Below, one piece after another: positions 27,665 to 37,298 of a DNA stretch of 64,000 bases. A program made the position numbers and the translations under genes. Where the stretch lies: assembly GCF_000719095.1 (NCBI RefSeq), contig NZ_JOEH01000026.1:124001-188000 (forward strand). Direction: 5' to 3'. The notes below the pieces were generated by a model, which was not told the DNA's origin, did not search any database, and saw only the letters and a list, made by a program, of their open reading frames with translations. The first letter of the stretch is position 1, and every line of letters starts with the position of its first letter. This DNA is from Streptacidiphilus jeojiense (lineage in GTDB: Bacteria > Actinomycetota > Actinomycetes > Streptomycetales > Streptomycetaceae).

Positions 27665-28670
27665 AGGAGGTCTGACTGAAGGCGGCGTCGAAGGAGGCTG
27701 CCGGGGGCTCGATCCTGCTGAGCTCGCGGACCAGGGCGAGTGCGGCGGGGGCGCCGACCAGGCGGTCCATGCCGGCGTCCTCCCACTCGACCGAGATCGG
27801 CCCGTCGTAGCCGATGGAGTTGAGCATCCGGAAGCAGGCCTCCCACGGCACGTCGCCGTGGCCGGTGGAGACGAAGTCCCAGCCGCGCCGCGGGTCGCCC
27901 CAGGGCAGGTGCGAGCCCAGGCGGCCGTTGCGGCCGTTGAACTGCTTGACGGACTCCTTGCAGTCGACGTGGTAGATGCGGTCCCGGAAGTCGTAGAGGA
28001 AACCGACCGGGTCGAGGTCCTGCCAGACGAAGTGGCTCGGGTCGAAGTTGAGCCCGAAGGCGGGCCGGTGGCCGATCGCGTCCAGGGCGCGCTGGGTGGT
28101 CCAGTAGTCGTAGGCGATCTCGCTGGGGTGCACCTCGTGCGCGTAGCGGACGCCGACCTCGTCGAAGACGTCCAGGATCGGGTTCCAGCGCTCGGCGAAG
28201 TCGGCGAACCCGCGCTCGATCATCTCCGGCGGCACCGGGGGGAACATGGCGACGGTGTGCCAGATGGACGAGCCGGTGAAGCCGACCACGGTGTCGACGC
28301 CGAACCTGGCGGCGGCCCGCGCGGTGTCCTTGATCTCCTCGGCGGCCCGCTGCCGCACGCCCTCGGGCTCGCCGTCGCCCCAGATGCGGTCGGGCAGGAT
28401 GCCGCGGTGGCGCTCGTCGATCGGGTGGTCGCAGACGGCCTGGCTGGTCAGATGGCAGGAGACGGTCCAGACCTGGAGGCCGTAGCGGTCCAGGGTGGCG
28501 CGCAGCGACGGCAGGTAGGCGTCGTCGGTCAGTGCCCGGCGGACGTCGAAGTGGTCGCCCCAGCAGGCGAGTTCCAGGCCGTCGTAGCCCCACTCGGAGG
28601 CCAGTCGGCAGACTTCTTCGAGGGGGAGGTCGGCCCACTGGCCGGTGAAGAGGGTGACGGGTCGGGGCAT
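27663..28670 (-). CDS. Sugar phosphate isomerase/epimerase-like TIM-barrel protein
   Basis: The 335-aa product is a xylose-isomerase-like barrel: [14 protein letters not shown] at the start, metal-binding candidates in [30 protein letters not shown] and a final Glu in SVEWED. GGAAAGG lies nine bases before the ATG. Such proteins often accompany Gfo/Idh/MocA oxidoreductases and act on keto-sugars or keto-inositols as epimerase, isomerase or lyase. It is the last gene of the minus-strand operon that begins with the CUT1 binding protein. Confidence 0.82.
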   Translation of the reverse strand: MPRPVTLFTGQWADLPLEEVCRLASEWGYDGLELACWGDHFDVRRALTDDAYLPSLRATLDRYGLQVWTVSCHLTSQAVCDHPIDERHRGILPDRIWGDGEPEGVRQRAAEEIKDTARAAARFGVDTVVGFTGSSIWHTVAMFPPVPPEMIERGFADFAERWNPILDVFDEVGVRYAHEVHPSEIAYDYWTTQRALDAIGHRPAFGLNFDPSHFVWQDLDPVGFLYDFRDRIYHVDCKESVKQFNGRNGRLGSHLPWGDPRRGWDFVSTGHGDVPWEACFRMLNSIGYDGPISVEWEDAGMDRLVGAPAALALVRELSRIEPPAASFDAAFSQTS

Positions 28671-28710
28671 GGTCGCGATGCCTTTCCGTTGCGGGTGGGG
28701 GTCGGTCGGT

Positions 28711-29904
28711 TCAACTGCCGTCCTGGACGGCCGTCCAGACGCTGTCGGCGGCGGCGCTGTCGGTGACGGCGGCGAGCACCCGCTGCACCTGGAGCCCGTC
28801 GGCGAACGACGGCGCGGGGTCGGTGCCGGTGGCGACGGCCTCGACGAAGTCCTTCACCTGGTGGGTGAAGCTGTGCTCGTAGCCGATCAGGTGGCCCGGC
28901 GGCCACCAGGCGTCCATGTAGGGGTGGGTCGGTTCGGTGACCAGGATCCGGCGGAAGCCGGCCGTGCGCGGGTCCTCGCCCCGGTCGTGGAAGGCGAGTT
29001 CGTTCAGGGACTCGCAGTCGAAGGACAGGCTGCCCAGTGAGCCGCTGACCTCGATCCGCATCGCGTTCTTGTGCCCGGTGGCGAAGCGGGTGGCCTCGAA
29101 GACGCCGATCGCGCCGCCCTCGAAGCGCGCGGTGAACAGGGCCGCGTCGTCCACGGTGACCGCGCCGCGCCCGCTGCCGCCGGAGGCGGACAGGCCGCTG
29201 GACGCCTCCGGCAGCGGCCGCTCGGGCACGATGGTCTCCAGCAGCCCGCTGACGCCCACGATCTGTCGACCGGTCAGGTACTGGGCCAGGTCGATGCTGT
29301 GCGCGCCCAGGTCGCCGAGGGCGCCGGAGCCGGCCCGGTCCGCCTGCAGCCGCCAGACCAGCGGGAAGTCCGGGTCGACGATCCAGTCCTGCAGGTACTG
29401 GGCGCGCACCTGGTGCACGGTGCCCAGCCGGCCGTCCGCGATCAGCTGCCGGGCCAGGGCCAGGGCGGGGACGCGCCGGTAGTTGAAGCCCACCATGGAG
29501 CGCTGTCCGCGCCGGGACGCCTCGGTGGCGGCGGCCGTCATGGTCCGGGCCTGCTCGGTGGTGTTGGCGAGCGGCTTCTCGCAGAGCACGTGCTTGCCGG
29601 CCGCCAGCGCCGCGAGGGCGATCTCCGCATGGCTGTCGCCCGGGGTGCAGATGTCCACGACGTCGATGTCGTCGCGGGCGACCAGGCGCTTCCAGTCGGT
29701 CTCCCAGTCGGACCAGCCCTGGGTCTGCGCGGCAGCCCGTACCGCCGGTTCGGAGCGGCCGCAGAGCACGGCGAGTTCGGGCCGCAGCGGCAGGTCGAAG
29801 AAGCGGGGCGCGTTGCGCCAGGCCTGCGAGTGGGCGGTGCCCATGAAGGCGTAGCCGACCATGCCGACGCGCAGGGGGGCTTTCTGACCGTCCGTCGGAC
29901 TCAC
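28711..29904 (-). CDS. Gfo/Idh/MocA-family oxidoreductase (first of two)
   Basis: The GTG at 29904 overlaps the stop of the upstream oxidoreductase and gives 397 aa; GGAGG lies four bases upstream. The N-terminal Rossmann domain starts [18 protein letters not shown], and the catalytic motif is EKPLANT. The C-terminal sheet domain includes [16 protein letters not shown], with the His typical of substrate binding. It oxidises or reduces a sugar or cyclitol with NAD(P). A 40-base gap separates it from the barrel protein downstream. Confidence 0.88.
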   Translation of the reverse strand: MSPTDGQKAPLRVGMVGYAFMGTAHSQAWRNAPRFFDLPLRPELAVLCGRSEPAVRAAAQTQGWSDWETDWKRLVARDDIDVVDICTPGDSHAEIALAALAAGKHVLCEKPLANTTEQARTMTAAATEASRRGQRSMVGFNYRRVPALALARQLIADGRLGTVHQVRAQYLQDWIVDPDFPLVWRLQADRAGSGALGDLGAHSIDLAQYLTGRQIVGVSGLLETIVPERPLPEASSGLSASGGSGRGAVTVDDAALFTARFEGGAIGVFEATRFATGHKNAMRIEVSGSLGSLSFDCESLNELAFHDRGEDPRTAGFRRILVTEPTHPYMDAWWPPGHLIGYEHSFTHQVKDFVEAVATGTDPAPSFADGLQVQRVLAAVTDSAAADSVWTAVQDGS

Positions 29905-31010
29905 TGCTCCTCCGGCCGGGCGTCCAGCGGCACGGCCGCGGGTCGGGCGCAGCTGCTGCCCACCTCCACCGCCTGTCCCGACTCGGCCGCCGCGAGCAGC
30001 GACTCCATCACGTCCAGCACGTGGTAGGCGAGTTCGCCGTCGGCCCGGTGCGGGCCGCCGGTGGCGAGGGCGCGGGCCAGGTCGGAGACGCCGTAGCCGC
30101 GCGAGGCGCCGCGGTAGCCGCCCGACTCGGGCACCGGGGTCCACTCCTGCCGGCTCGCGTGGAAGCGGCTCACCTGGCCGTCGAAGCCGTTGGGGTCGGG
30201 GACCGAGAGGGAACCCTCCAGACCGTAGACCTCGATCCTGGGCAGCTGTCCGGCCCAGATGTCGAAGCTCATCATCAGCGTGGACAGCACGCCGTCGGCG
30301 TGCTCCAGGACGCCGGTGACATGGGTGGCGACCTGGACCGGGAAGCTCGTCCCGGCGTTGGGGCCGCTGCCGACGGTGCGGGTCGGCTGCGGGGTGGCGG
30401 ACATGCCGACCACCCGCCGCACCGGGCCGAGCATGGTGACCAGCGCGGTCAGGTAGTAGGGGCCCATGTCCAGCAGCGGGCCGCCGCCGGGCCGGTAGTA
30501 GAACTCCGGTGCCGGGTGCCAGCGTTCGTGGCCGGGGGTGACCATGAAGGCGGTGGCGGCGACCGGCCGGCCGATGGCGCCGGCGTCCAGCTGGGCCCGG
30601 GCGGTCTGCACCCCGGTGCCCAGCACGGTGTCCGGGGCGCAGCCGACGCGGACGCCGGCCCGGGCCGCGGCGTCCAGCACCTGCCGGGCCTCGGTGGTGT
30701 CGGCGGCCAGCGGCTTCTCGCCGTAGACGTGCTTGCCGGCGGCGACGGCGGCCAGGGCGATCTCGGCGTGAGCGGCCGGGATGGTCAGGTTGAGGACCAG
30801 GTCCACGTCGGGCGCCGCGAGCAGTTCCGCGGGGGTCAGCGCGCGGGCGCCGGGGACGGTGTCGGCGGTCGCCTCGGCCCGGGCGGGGTCCAGGTCGGCG
30901 ACGGCCGTCACCCGGACGTTGTCCAGCTGGGGGAAGGTCTTCAGGTACGCGCCGCTGATCTGGCCTGCTCCCACCAGACCGATGCGCAGCGGGTTCACCG
31001 GGTCGCCCAT
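29901..31010 (-). CDS. Gfo/Idh/MocA-family oxidoreductase (second)
   Basis: The ATG at 31010 lies inside the end of the ThuA gene (16-base overlap) with GGAGGG six bases upstream, and gives 369 aa. It has the Rossmann motif GLVGAGQISGAYL, the catalytic EKPLAAD, and GPLLDMGPYYLTALVTMLG in the C-terminal domain. The two adjacent oxidoreductases are clearly different from each other and may catalyse opposite steps, for example oxidation of a glycoside and reduction of the released keto-sugar. Confidence 0.88.
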   Translation of the reverse strand: MGDPVNPLRIGLVGAGQISGAYLKTFPQLDNVRVTAVADLDPARAEATADTVPGARALTPAELLAAPDVDLVLNLTIPAAHAEIALAAVAAGKHVYGEKPLAADTTEARQVLDAAARAGVRVGCAPDTVLGTGVQTARAQLDAGAIGRPVAATAFMVTPGHERWHPAPEFYYRPGGGPLLDMGPYYLTALVTMLGPVRRVVGMSATPQPTRTVGSGPNAGTSFPVQVATHVTGVLEHADGVLSTLMMSFDIWAGQLPRIEVYGLEGSLSVPDPNGFDGQVSRFHASRQEWTPVPESGGYRGASRGYGVSDLARALATGGPHRADGELAYHVLDVMESLLAAAESGQAVEVGSSCARPAAVPLDARPEEQ

Positions 31011-31663
31011 GCCATGCCCTCCTTGATCATCGTGTCGACCTGGGGTGTCTCGAGGTCGGCCAGGTTGTGGCCGAGGGTGGTGACGAAGACCCGGCCCGCG
31101 CCCCAGCGGCGGGTCCAGGTGACGGGCATGACGGTGCCCGCGAGTCCGGGGTTGTCCGGGTCGTCCTCGAAGTCGGTGACGGCCAGTACGTCGTTGGCGG
31201 GGTCCAGGTGCAGGTAGTACTGCTCGGTGGTGATGGTGAAGGCGGTGATGCCGCCCAGCGCCGGGTGGTGCGCCCGCTCGGGGACCGGTCGCACCCGGTA
31301 GGTGACGAACCCGCTGGGGTGGTGCACGAACTGACCGCCCGTCATCAGCTGGTAGGCGGTCTCGCCGCGGAAGGAGTCGACGATGCCGCCGTGCCAGCCG
31401 GCGAAGCCGGTGCCGGCCCGCACCGCGCGGGACAGGCCGGCCGCCTGCGGGCCGGTGATCTCGCCCATGGTCCAGCACTGCACCACCAGGTCGGTGCCGG
31501 CCAGCAGTTCCTGGTCGAGGTAGGAGTCGAGCGTGTCCGAGACGGTGACCTGGTAGTCCGCCTCCTTGAGTGCCTGTGCGTAGCGGTCGGAGGCGGCGAC
31601 GGGCACATGGCCCTCCCAGCCGCCGCGTACGACCAGGGCCTGTTTCCGTGGCGTTGTCGTCAT
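30995..31663 (-). CDS. ThuA-like domain protein
   Basis: The product has 222 aa. The ATG at 31663 overlaps the SDR stop (ATGA) and has AGGAGG upstream. The sequence begins QALVVRGGWEGHVPV, then VVQCWTMGEITGPQ, GFAGWHGG and VDSFRG, and ends ...LGHNLADLETPQ, all typical of the glutamine-amidotransferase-like ThuA fold. ThuA proteins occur with Gfo/Idh/MocA oxidoreductases in sugar-oxidation clusters; their catalytic step is still poorly defined. Confidence 0.85.
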   Translation of the reverse strand: MTTTPRKQALVVRGGWEGHVPVAASDRYAQALKEADYQVTVSDTLDSYLDQELLAGTDLVVQCWTMGEITGPQAAGLSRAVRAGTGFAGWHGGIVDSFRGETAYQLMTGGQFVHHPSGFVTYRVRPVPERAHHPALGGITAFTITTEQYYLHLDPANDVLAVTDFEDDPDNPGLAGTVMPVTWTRRWGAGRVFVTTLGHNLADLETPQVDTMIKEGMAWATR

Positions 31664-32541
31664 GCCTTCTCCTCCTGGCGGGCGGCGTCCTGCCGCCAGC
31701 CGTGAATGGTGGTGAATCCGAGCAACTGCGTGGCCAGGTGGGTGGCGTAGGGGGTGCCGTACCCGTCCGGGGCGTGGTCCAGCGGGGCCGACGGGTGGTA
31801 GCGGGTGAGCAGTTCGCGGGTGGGCCGGGTCGCGGTGGTGTCCGGGGCCACCAGGTTGATCAGGTGGTGGCCGGTCAGCGGCCGGATCAGCGCCGCCTCG
31901 ATGCCCCGTGCGGCGTCGCGGGTGTCCAGCCAGGACCACAGCGCGCCCCGGTCCAGGGCGGGGTCGGCCTGGACGTAGCGCAGGTGGTCGCGCAACCGGT
32001 CGCCGCTGCCCAGGAAGGGGAAGCGCAGGCTGACCACGGTGCTGCCCCAGCGCCTGGCGGTGGTCTCGGCGATCAGTTCGCCGAGGTGCTTGGAGAGGCC
32101 GTAGACGTCCTCGGCGAGATAGGGGTGACGCTCCGTCACCGGGATCTCGGTGGGCGGGCGGTGCCGGGCGGACCAGGCCATGCCCAGGGCGGACAGGCTG
32201 GAGACGTAGACGATCCGTGGGACCCCGGCCCGCCCGGCGGCGTCGAGCACCTGGTAGGCGGCCAGGACGTTGTTGGAGAACACCTCCTGCTCGGTGCCGG
32301 ACGTCGGTGAGGGCAGCGCGGCGGCGTGCACCACCGCGTCCATACCGGTGACGACGGAGCGTGCGTGCTCGGGGTCGAGCAGGTCGCCGCAGGCGGTCTC
32401 GGCGGCCCCGGCGGCCGGGTCGGCCCCGGCGTCCTGCGGCGGGGTTCGGTCGTGGGCGCGGACGCTCCAGCCGCGGGCGGTCAGGTGGGCGACCACCTCG
32501 CGGCCCAGCGTTCCGCGGGCTCCGGTGACCAGGACTCTCAC
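31660..32541 (-). CDS. NAD-dependent epimerase/dehydratase (extended SDR)
   Basis: The 293-aa product has the nucleotide-binding TGARGTLG motif at residues 6-13, an Asp-rich CGDLLDPEH stretch, a catalytic Ser in VYVSSLSALG and the YGLSK (YxxxK) pair near residue 147. This is an extended short-chain dehydrogenase of the nucleoside-sugar epimerase or uronate dehydrogenase kind. In this operon a role on free sugars or sugar acids is more likely than nucleotide sugars. It lies about 40 bases downstream of the second permease gene. Confidence 0.83.
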   Translation of the reverse strand: MRVLVTGARGTLGREVVAHLTARGWSVRAHDRTPPQDAGADPAAGAAETACGDLLDPEHARSVVTGMDAVVHAAALPSPTSGTEQEVFSNNVLAAYQVLDAAGRAGVPRIVYVSSLSALGMAWSARHRPPTEIPVTERHPYLAEDVYGLSKHLGELIAETTARRWGSTVVSLRFPFLGSGDRLRDHLRYVQADPALDRGALWSWLDTRDAARGIEAALIRPLTGHHLINLVAPDTTATRPTRELLTRYHPSAPLDHAPDGYGTPYATHLATQLLGFTTIHGWRQDAARQEEKA

Positions 32542-32581
32542 GTTTCTGCGTTCCTTTCGGGGCCCGGGTGTCGGGGCCGGG

Positions 32582-33496
32582 TCAGCCCTTGACCGCGCCG
32601 GCCAGGCCGTTGACGAAGTAGCGCTGCAGCAGCAGGAAGAGGACGACCACCGGCACCACGATGATCAGTGAGGCGGCCATCAGCACGTTCTGCTGGGGGG
32701 ACGCCGAGGAGCTGAGGTTCTGCAGGCCCAGCGGCAGGGTGTAGCTGGAGGGGTCGTTGAGCGAGACCCGGGACAGCACGTACTCGTTCCAGGTGGGGAT
32801 GGCGGTGAGCAGGGCGATGGTGACCAGCGCGGGTCGTACCGCGGGCAGGTGGATCGACCAGAAGGTGCGCAGCTCGCCGGCGCCGTCGCAGCGTGCGGAC
32901 TCCCGCAGTTCGCCGGGCACCGCGCGGAAGCTGTTGGTGAGCAGCATGATCGACAGTGGTGCGGTGCCGTTGATGAACGGCAGGATCAGGCCGATCCGGC
33001 TGCCCAGGATGCCCAGGTCGCTCTGCAGGATGACCAGTGGCAGCAGCACGGTGATGCCGGGGACGAACAGCAGTGAGACGAAGGCGCCGTAGAGCAGTCG
33101 GCGGCCGGGGAAGCGCAGTACGGCGAAGGCGTATCCGGCCATGGAGTAGAACAGCAGCACGCCGGCGGTGGTGCAGACGGTGATGATCAGGCTGTTGCCG
33201 AAGTAGCGCAGGAAGTGCAGCTGGTTCCAGGTCTGGACGAGGGTGGACAGGGTGGGGCGGTGCGGGATCAGGTGGCCGCCGGAGAGGATCTCCTTGCTGT
33301 CCTTGAAGGCGCCGGAGACCATCCAGGCGAACGGGTAGGCGCTGACCACGGCGTAGAGCAGCAGCAGGACGTAGGCGACGGTGCGGCCCAGGTTGCGCTG
33401 CACCGGGTGGCTGCCGGGGGCCCGGGAGGGGCGGTCGGCACGGTCGGGGTCGGGGGTGGGCTTGGTGGGCGCGGCGACGGCGGCCGGGGCGGTCAT
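32582..33496 (-). CDS. CUT1 sugar ABC permease, MalG type
   Basis: The product has 304 aa with a Pro/Ala-rich cytoplasmic N-terminus of about 35 residues and six membrane helices. The permease EAA loop is seen as ESARCDGAGELRTFWSIHLP near residue 200. It forms the channel with the MalF-type protein whose gene overlaps it by four bases. No ATPase gene accompanies the set. Confidence 0.9.
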   Translation of the reverse strand: MTAPAAVAAPTKPTPDPDRADRPSRAPGSHPVQRNLGRTVAYVLLLLYAVVSAYPFAWMVSGAFKDSKEILSGGHLIPHRPTLSTLVQTWNQLHFLRYFGNSLIITVCTTAGVLLFYSMAGYAFAVLRFPGRRLLYGAFVSLLFVPGITVLLPLVILQSDLGILGSRIGLILPFINGTAPLSIMLLTNSFRAVPGELRESARCDGAGELRTFWSIHLPAVRPALVTIALLTAIPTWNEYVLSRVSLNDPSSYTLPLGLQNLSSSASPQQNVLMAASLIIVVPVVVLFLLLQRYFVNGLAGAVKG

Positions 33497-34452
33497 GTGC
33501 GGCTCCGCAGGACTCGGACGTTGATCGCGGCCAGGATCAGCGCGACCACGAAGAGCAGCCAGCCAAGGGCGCTGGCCAGGCCGAGGGTGGGTCGCAGGCC
33601 GGAGAAGAAGGCCAGGTTGTAGGACTCCAGGCCGAGGACGGTGGTGTGGCCGCCGGGGCCGCCGTTGGTCATCACCAGGAAGATCTGGAAGCCCTGGAGC
33701 GCGTCGCGCATGTTGAGCATCACCACGGCGGCGGTGATCGGGCGCAGCAGCGGCCAGACCACCGCGGTCATGGTGCGCAGGGTGCCGGCGCCGTCGGTCC
33801 TGGCCGCGTCCAGCACCGAGGAGTCGATGCTCTGCAGGCCGGTGAGGTAGAGCAGCATGGCGACCGGGATCGCCGACCAGGCCATCACCACGATCAGGGT
33901 GGGCAGTGCGGTGCTGGGGTTGCCCAGGAAGCCCTGCGGTTGGGCCAGGGTGCCCAGGCCCAGGTGGCGCAGTACGTAGTTGAGCGAGCCGTCGGGCTGC
34001 AGGACGTAGGTCCAGGCGTAGAAGACGGCGATGCCGGCGGTGACGTAGGGCAGGAAGAAGACGGTGCGGAAGAAGCCGCGCAGCCGGGTGATGCTGTTGA
34101 GCAGCACCGCCAGCGGGAAGCCGATGGCGACGGCGAGCGCGGGTACGGCGACCATCACCACGACGGTGCGCAGGGCGGCGCTCTGCACCACCGGTGCGAT
34201 GACCGGGTCGCGGTAGAGCAGGTCCAGGTAGTTGCCGACGCCGACCCAGGTCCAGTGCGGGGTGAAGCCGTTCCAGCGGGCGAAGCTGAGCAGCAGCCCG
34301 TAGATGATGGTGTAGACGCCCATCAGGGCGAACAGGGCCACGGCGGGCAGGACGAAGCCGTAGCCGGTCAGGGCTTCCTTGACGCGTTGCGAGCGCAGGG
34401 TGGCGGGGCGGCGCGGTCGGGCGGTGGTGTCGAGGTTCTCGGGGGTGGCCAA
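33493..34452 (-). CDS. CUT1 sugar ABC permease, MalF type
   Basis: The 319-aa product has six or more helices, beginning with GYGFVLPAVALFALMGVYTI, and carries the EAA loop near DAARTDGAGTLRTMTAVVWP. It lies seven bases after the binding-protein gene and overlaps the second permease gene (ATGA), consistent with one transcript. Confidence 0.9.
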   Translation of the reverse strand: MATPENLDTTARPRRPATLRSQRVKEALTGYGFVLPAVALFALMGVYTIIYGLLLSFARWNGFTPHWTWVGVGNYLDLLYRDPVIAPVVQSAALRTVVVMVAVPALAVAIGFPLAVLLNSITRLRGFFRTVFFLPYVTAGIAVFYAWTYVLQPDGSLNYVLRHLGLGTLAQPQGFLGNPSTALPTLIVVMAWSAIPVAMLLYLTGLQSIDSSVLDAARTDGAGTLRTMTAVVWPLLRPITAAVVMLNMRDALQGFQIFLVMTNGGPGGHTTVLGLESYNLAFFSGLRPTLGLASALGWLLFVVALILAAINVRVLRSRT

Positions 34453-34459
34453 GGCGCCG

Positions 34460-35845
34460 TCACTTCCAGGTGCTGGCGATCAGGACGCCCAGGCGGGCGG
34501 CGGCGGAGGCGGGGGTCTGGCCCTTCAGCGGTGACATCTGCACCAGGACGTTGCCGGTCTGCGCGGGGTCGTAGGTGGGGCCCATGAACGTGGTGTCCAG
34601 GGGGTTGTAGGTGTCCGGTCCCGCTGCTCCGAAGACGCTCTCCAGGCTGGCCAGGTGCGGTCCCACGGCGGCTGCGGCGCCGGCGCCGAGGTCGGTTCCG
34701 GGCAGGTCCAGTGCGGCCTTGGCGAAGTCGCCGGCCTGCTGACGGGAGGTCAGGAACTGGAGCCACTTCAGGTCGGCGTCCTGGTGCTTGCTCTGCGCGG
34801 AGATCGCCAGGCCGGTCAGGGCGACCGGGGCGAGCTTGAGGTCGCTGACCGCTCCGCCCTGCACCGGGGGAAGCCCGAAGGCCACCACGTTGGCGGGGTC
34901 CATGCCGTCCTGCTGGATCGAGGAGAGGGTGAAGGTGCCGCCGACGTCGAAGGCGGACTTGCCCTGGGCGAAGGCGCGGTCGGCGTCGTCGATGCCGAGG
35001 GTCTGGCTGCCGGCGGTCCAGTACGGGGTGAGCTGGTCGTACTGGGTGAGCACCTGCTTGCCGGCCGGGCTGGACCAGCTCGCCGCCGGGTCCTTGCCGA
35101 ACAGCGCCTGGTACTTGGCCTTGCCGAGGTCGGCGTAGGCCATCGGCTGCAGCAGCCAGTCGAAGGCGGTGGAGGGGTCCTTGAGGCCCATGGTGATGCC
35201 GCCGGTCTGCGGGGCGGCGTGGTTGGTGGCCTTGAGCCAGGTGATCAGCTGCTGCCAGGTGGTCGGCGGCTTGGCCGGGTTCAGTCCGGCGGCGGTGAGC
35301 ATCTTCTTGTTGGCGAAGACGATGCCGAAGGTGCCGGCCGTGAAGGGGACGCTGAACAGCTGTCCCTTCTGCACGCCCTGCCAGGTGGACTTCGGCTGCT
35401 GGGAGGACGCGTACACGCTGTCGGTGACCAGGCCGGTGTCGGCGGTTCCCTTGAGGAAGGTGTCCTTCCAGCCGGCGTCCACGCTGGGGGCAAGGTCGGC
35501 CAGGACGCCCGCGCCGCCGAAGACGAAGTCCTCGCCGCCGGCGTGGACCTCCAGTACGTCGGCGACGCTCCTGGTGGCAGCGGCGCTCTGGATCTTGCTG
35601 CTGTAGGTGTCGTCGGGGGTGTAGGCGGTGATCTGCACGGTGATGCCGGTCTGCTGCTTGAACGCGGCGGCGGCCGCTTCCAGGGCCTTGACGTGGGTCT
35701 GTTTGAACGTCCACATCTGGATGGTGCTGCCGGCACCGCTGCTGCTGCCGGCCGAGCCGCTGCCACAGGCCGCGGTACCGAACAGCAGTCCGGCGGCCAT
35801 CGCGCAGGAACCCCATATTCGGGTTCTGCCAAGGCTGTTGGCCAT
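34460..35845 (-). CDS. CUT1 sugar-binding lipoprotein
   Basis: The ATG at 35845 is preferred over the one at 35863 because GGAGGAG lies just before it; this gives 461 aa. The signal peptide ends in the lipobox GTAAC. The mature domain opens STIQMWTFKQTHVKALEAAA and continues like extracellular sugar-binding proteins (family 1), with PFTAGTFGIVFANK at the hinge. It is the first gene of the minus-strand operon running to 27663, so the enzymes downstream probably process what it binds. Confidence 0.9.
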   Translation of the reverse strand: MANSLGRTRIWGSCAMAAGLLFGTAACGSGSAGSSSGAGSTIQMWTFKQTHVKALEAAAAAFKQQTGITVQITAYTPDDTYSSKIQSAAATRSVADVLEVHAGGEDFVFGGAGVLADLAPSVDAGWKDTFLKGTADTGLVTDSVYASSQQPKSTWQGVQKGQLFSVPFTAGTFGIVFANKKMLTAAGLNPAKPPTTWQQLITWLKATNHAAPQTGGITMGLKDPSTAFDWLLQPMAYADLGKAKYQALFGKDPAASWSSPAGKQVLTQYDQLTPYWTAGSQTLGIDDADRAFAQGKSAFDVGGTFTLSSIQQDGMDPANVVAFGLPPVQGGAVSDLKLAPVALTGLAISAQSKHQDADLKWLQFLTSRQQAGDFAKAALDLPGTDLGAGAAAAVGPHLASLESVFGAAGPDTYNPLDTTFMGPTYDPAQTGNVLVQMSPLKGQTPASAAARLGVLIASTWK

Positions 35846-35921
35846 ATTCTCCTCCAAATGCACCGGTCCGGCGGTGACGCCGGTCGGGCTCCGGGCCTCC
35901 CGGCGAGGTCGAGTGCCCCAG

Positions 35922-35951
35922 ACCCTAGGTGCGTCAGATTTAACATGTCAA
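35922..35951 (-). promoter_or_regulatory. Promoter for the CUT1/oxidoreductase operon
   Basis: On the minus strand TTGACA (35951-35946) is followed after 18 bases by TAGGGT (35927-35922), about 75 bases before the binding-protein start. The heptamer TGTCAAT that contains the -35 box recurs at 35988-35994, 42 bases away (four helical turns), and may mark a regulator site. Confidence 0.5.
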
Positions 35952-36075
35952 TAGCCTGATCAAGAAGAGCTTGTGCTACCAAGTGACTGTCAATTAAGGT
36001 TTTGACCGGTTAACTTGGCACTGTTGGAGCCGGGGGCGATCGAGCCGAACCGGACACCGAGGAGGTCGATCGTGG

Positions 36076-37245
36076 ATGGCAGCGGAAGACGGTAGCTCCC
36101 GCGTCCCCCTGTACGAGCAGGTCAAGCGCAAGCTCCTGGACGCGATCGCGTCCGGCGAGTACTCGCCCGGCGTGCCCTTCGTGACCCAACGGGAGATCTG
36201 CGAGCGCTTCGGGGTCAGCCATGCCACCGCCGTGCGCGCACTCAACGACCTGGCCACCGAGGGCTACGTGGTGCGCCGGCGCGGCAGCGGCACCTTCGTC
36301 GCCGACCGCCCGGTGCGCCGGGCCCAGGACAGCGGGCGGTCGATCTCCTGCGTGCTGCAGTTCCAGGGCCCGCACGTCTCACAGCTGCTCGCCGGCATCG
36401 AGGCGACCTGCGCGGAACTGGGCTACCGGCTCTACCTCACGCACTGCGAGGGCGACCCCCGGCGCGAGGAGCGGGCCCTGCTCGACGCCCTCGACCACGG
36501 GGCCGACGGCATCATCGTCTACCCCGCCCAGGACAGCGCGCCCGACTCGGCCTACACCGAGGTCCTCGGCCGCGACGTCCCGCTGGTGCTGCTCGACCGC
36601 TACCGCCCCGACCTCGCCACCGACGCCGTCGTCGCCGACAACGTCGGCGCAGGTCGTCAGCTCACCGAGGCGCTGATCGGCTCCGGCCACCGCACCATGG
36701 CCACGCTGTGGGACGAGACCACCGTCACCAGCGTCCGGGACCGCCTGGCCGGGCACATCGACGCCCTGCGCCGCCACGACATCACCGTGCGGCCCGACCT
36801 GACGGTGCTCCGCCCCTTCCTGAGCCTGTCCGCCCAACAGCGCCAGGCGCTGCTGACCGATCTGCTGCGCGGACCCCAACCGCCGAGCGTGCTGCTCTGC
36901 GCCAACGGGTACGTGCTGGCCAGCGCCGCCCAGGACCTGCTGGCGCTGGGCTTCGAGATCCCCGGCGACGTCGACCTGGCCGGCATGGACGACGCCGGCC
37001 CCTTCGACGTGCTCCCGCTGACCGCCGCGGCCGTCTCGCTGCCCTCCCGGGAGATGGGCCGGCGGGCCATGGAGCTGCTGCACCGGCGCATCAGCGCGGA
37101 CACCCCCGCCACCGGCCCCGAACTGGTGGTGGTCCCGGTCACCGTGCAGACCCGCCAGGCCGCCCAGGCCCATCTGCGGATCTTCAGCGCCGACAGCCCC
37201 GGCCCCGCCCTGCCCGCCCTTCCCGCCCTGCCGACGGCGCCCTGA
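36076..37245 (+). CDS. GntR-LacI chimeric sugar regulator
   Basis: The product has 389 aa. Residues 8-75 are a GntR winged HTH (PLYEQVKRKLLDAIASGEYS, then VSHATAVRALNDLATEGYV). Residues 90-370 are a LacI/ribose-binding-protein-like effector domain, with SQLLAGIEATCAELGYRLYL, ADGIIVYPAQ, PLVLLDRY, DNVGAGRQLTEAL and VDLAGMDD. The ATG is ten bases after GGAGG. Divergent placement says it controls the sugar operon at 27663-35845, and perhaps the enolase-family gene just downstream on its own strand. The same domain pairing is known from AraR-type repressors. Confidence 0.9.
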   Translation: MAAEDGSSRVPLYEQVKRKLLDAIASGEYSPGVPFVTQREICERFGVSHATAVRALNDLATEGYVVRRRGSGTFVADRPVRRAQDSGRSISCVLQFQGPHVSQLLAGIEATCAELGYRLYLTHCEGDPRREERALLDALDHGADGIIVYPAQDSAPDSAYTEVLGRDVPLVLLDRYRPDLATDAVVADNVGAGRQLTEALIGSGHRTMATLWDETTVTSVRDRLAGHIDALRRHDITVRPDLTVLRPFLSLSAQQRQALLTDLLRGPQPPSVLLCANGYVLASAAQDLLALGFEIPGDVDLAGMDDAGPFDVLPLTAAAVSLPSREMGRRAMELLHRRISADTPATGPELVVVPVTVQTRQAAQAHLRIFSADSPGPALPALPALPTAP

Positions 37246-37298
37246 ACGCGCCCGCCCCACCACCTCTGACGCCGCCTCACCACCCGGAGGACACCACC

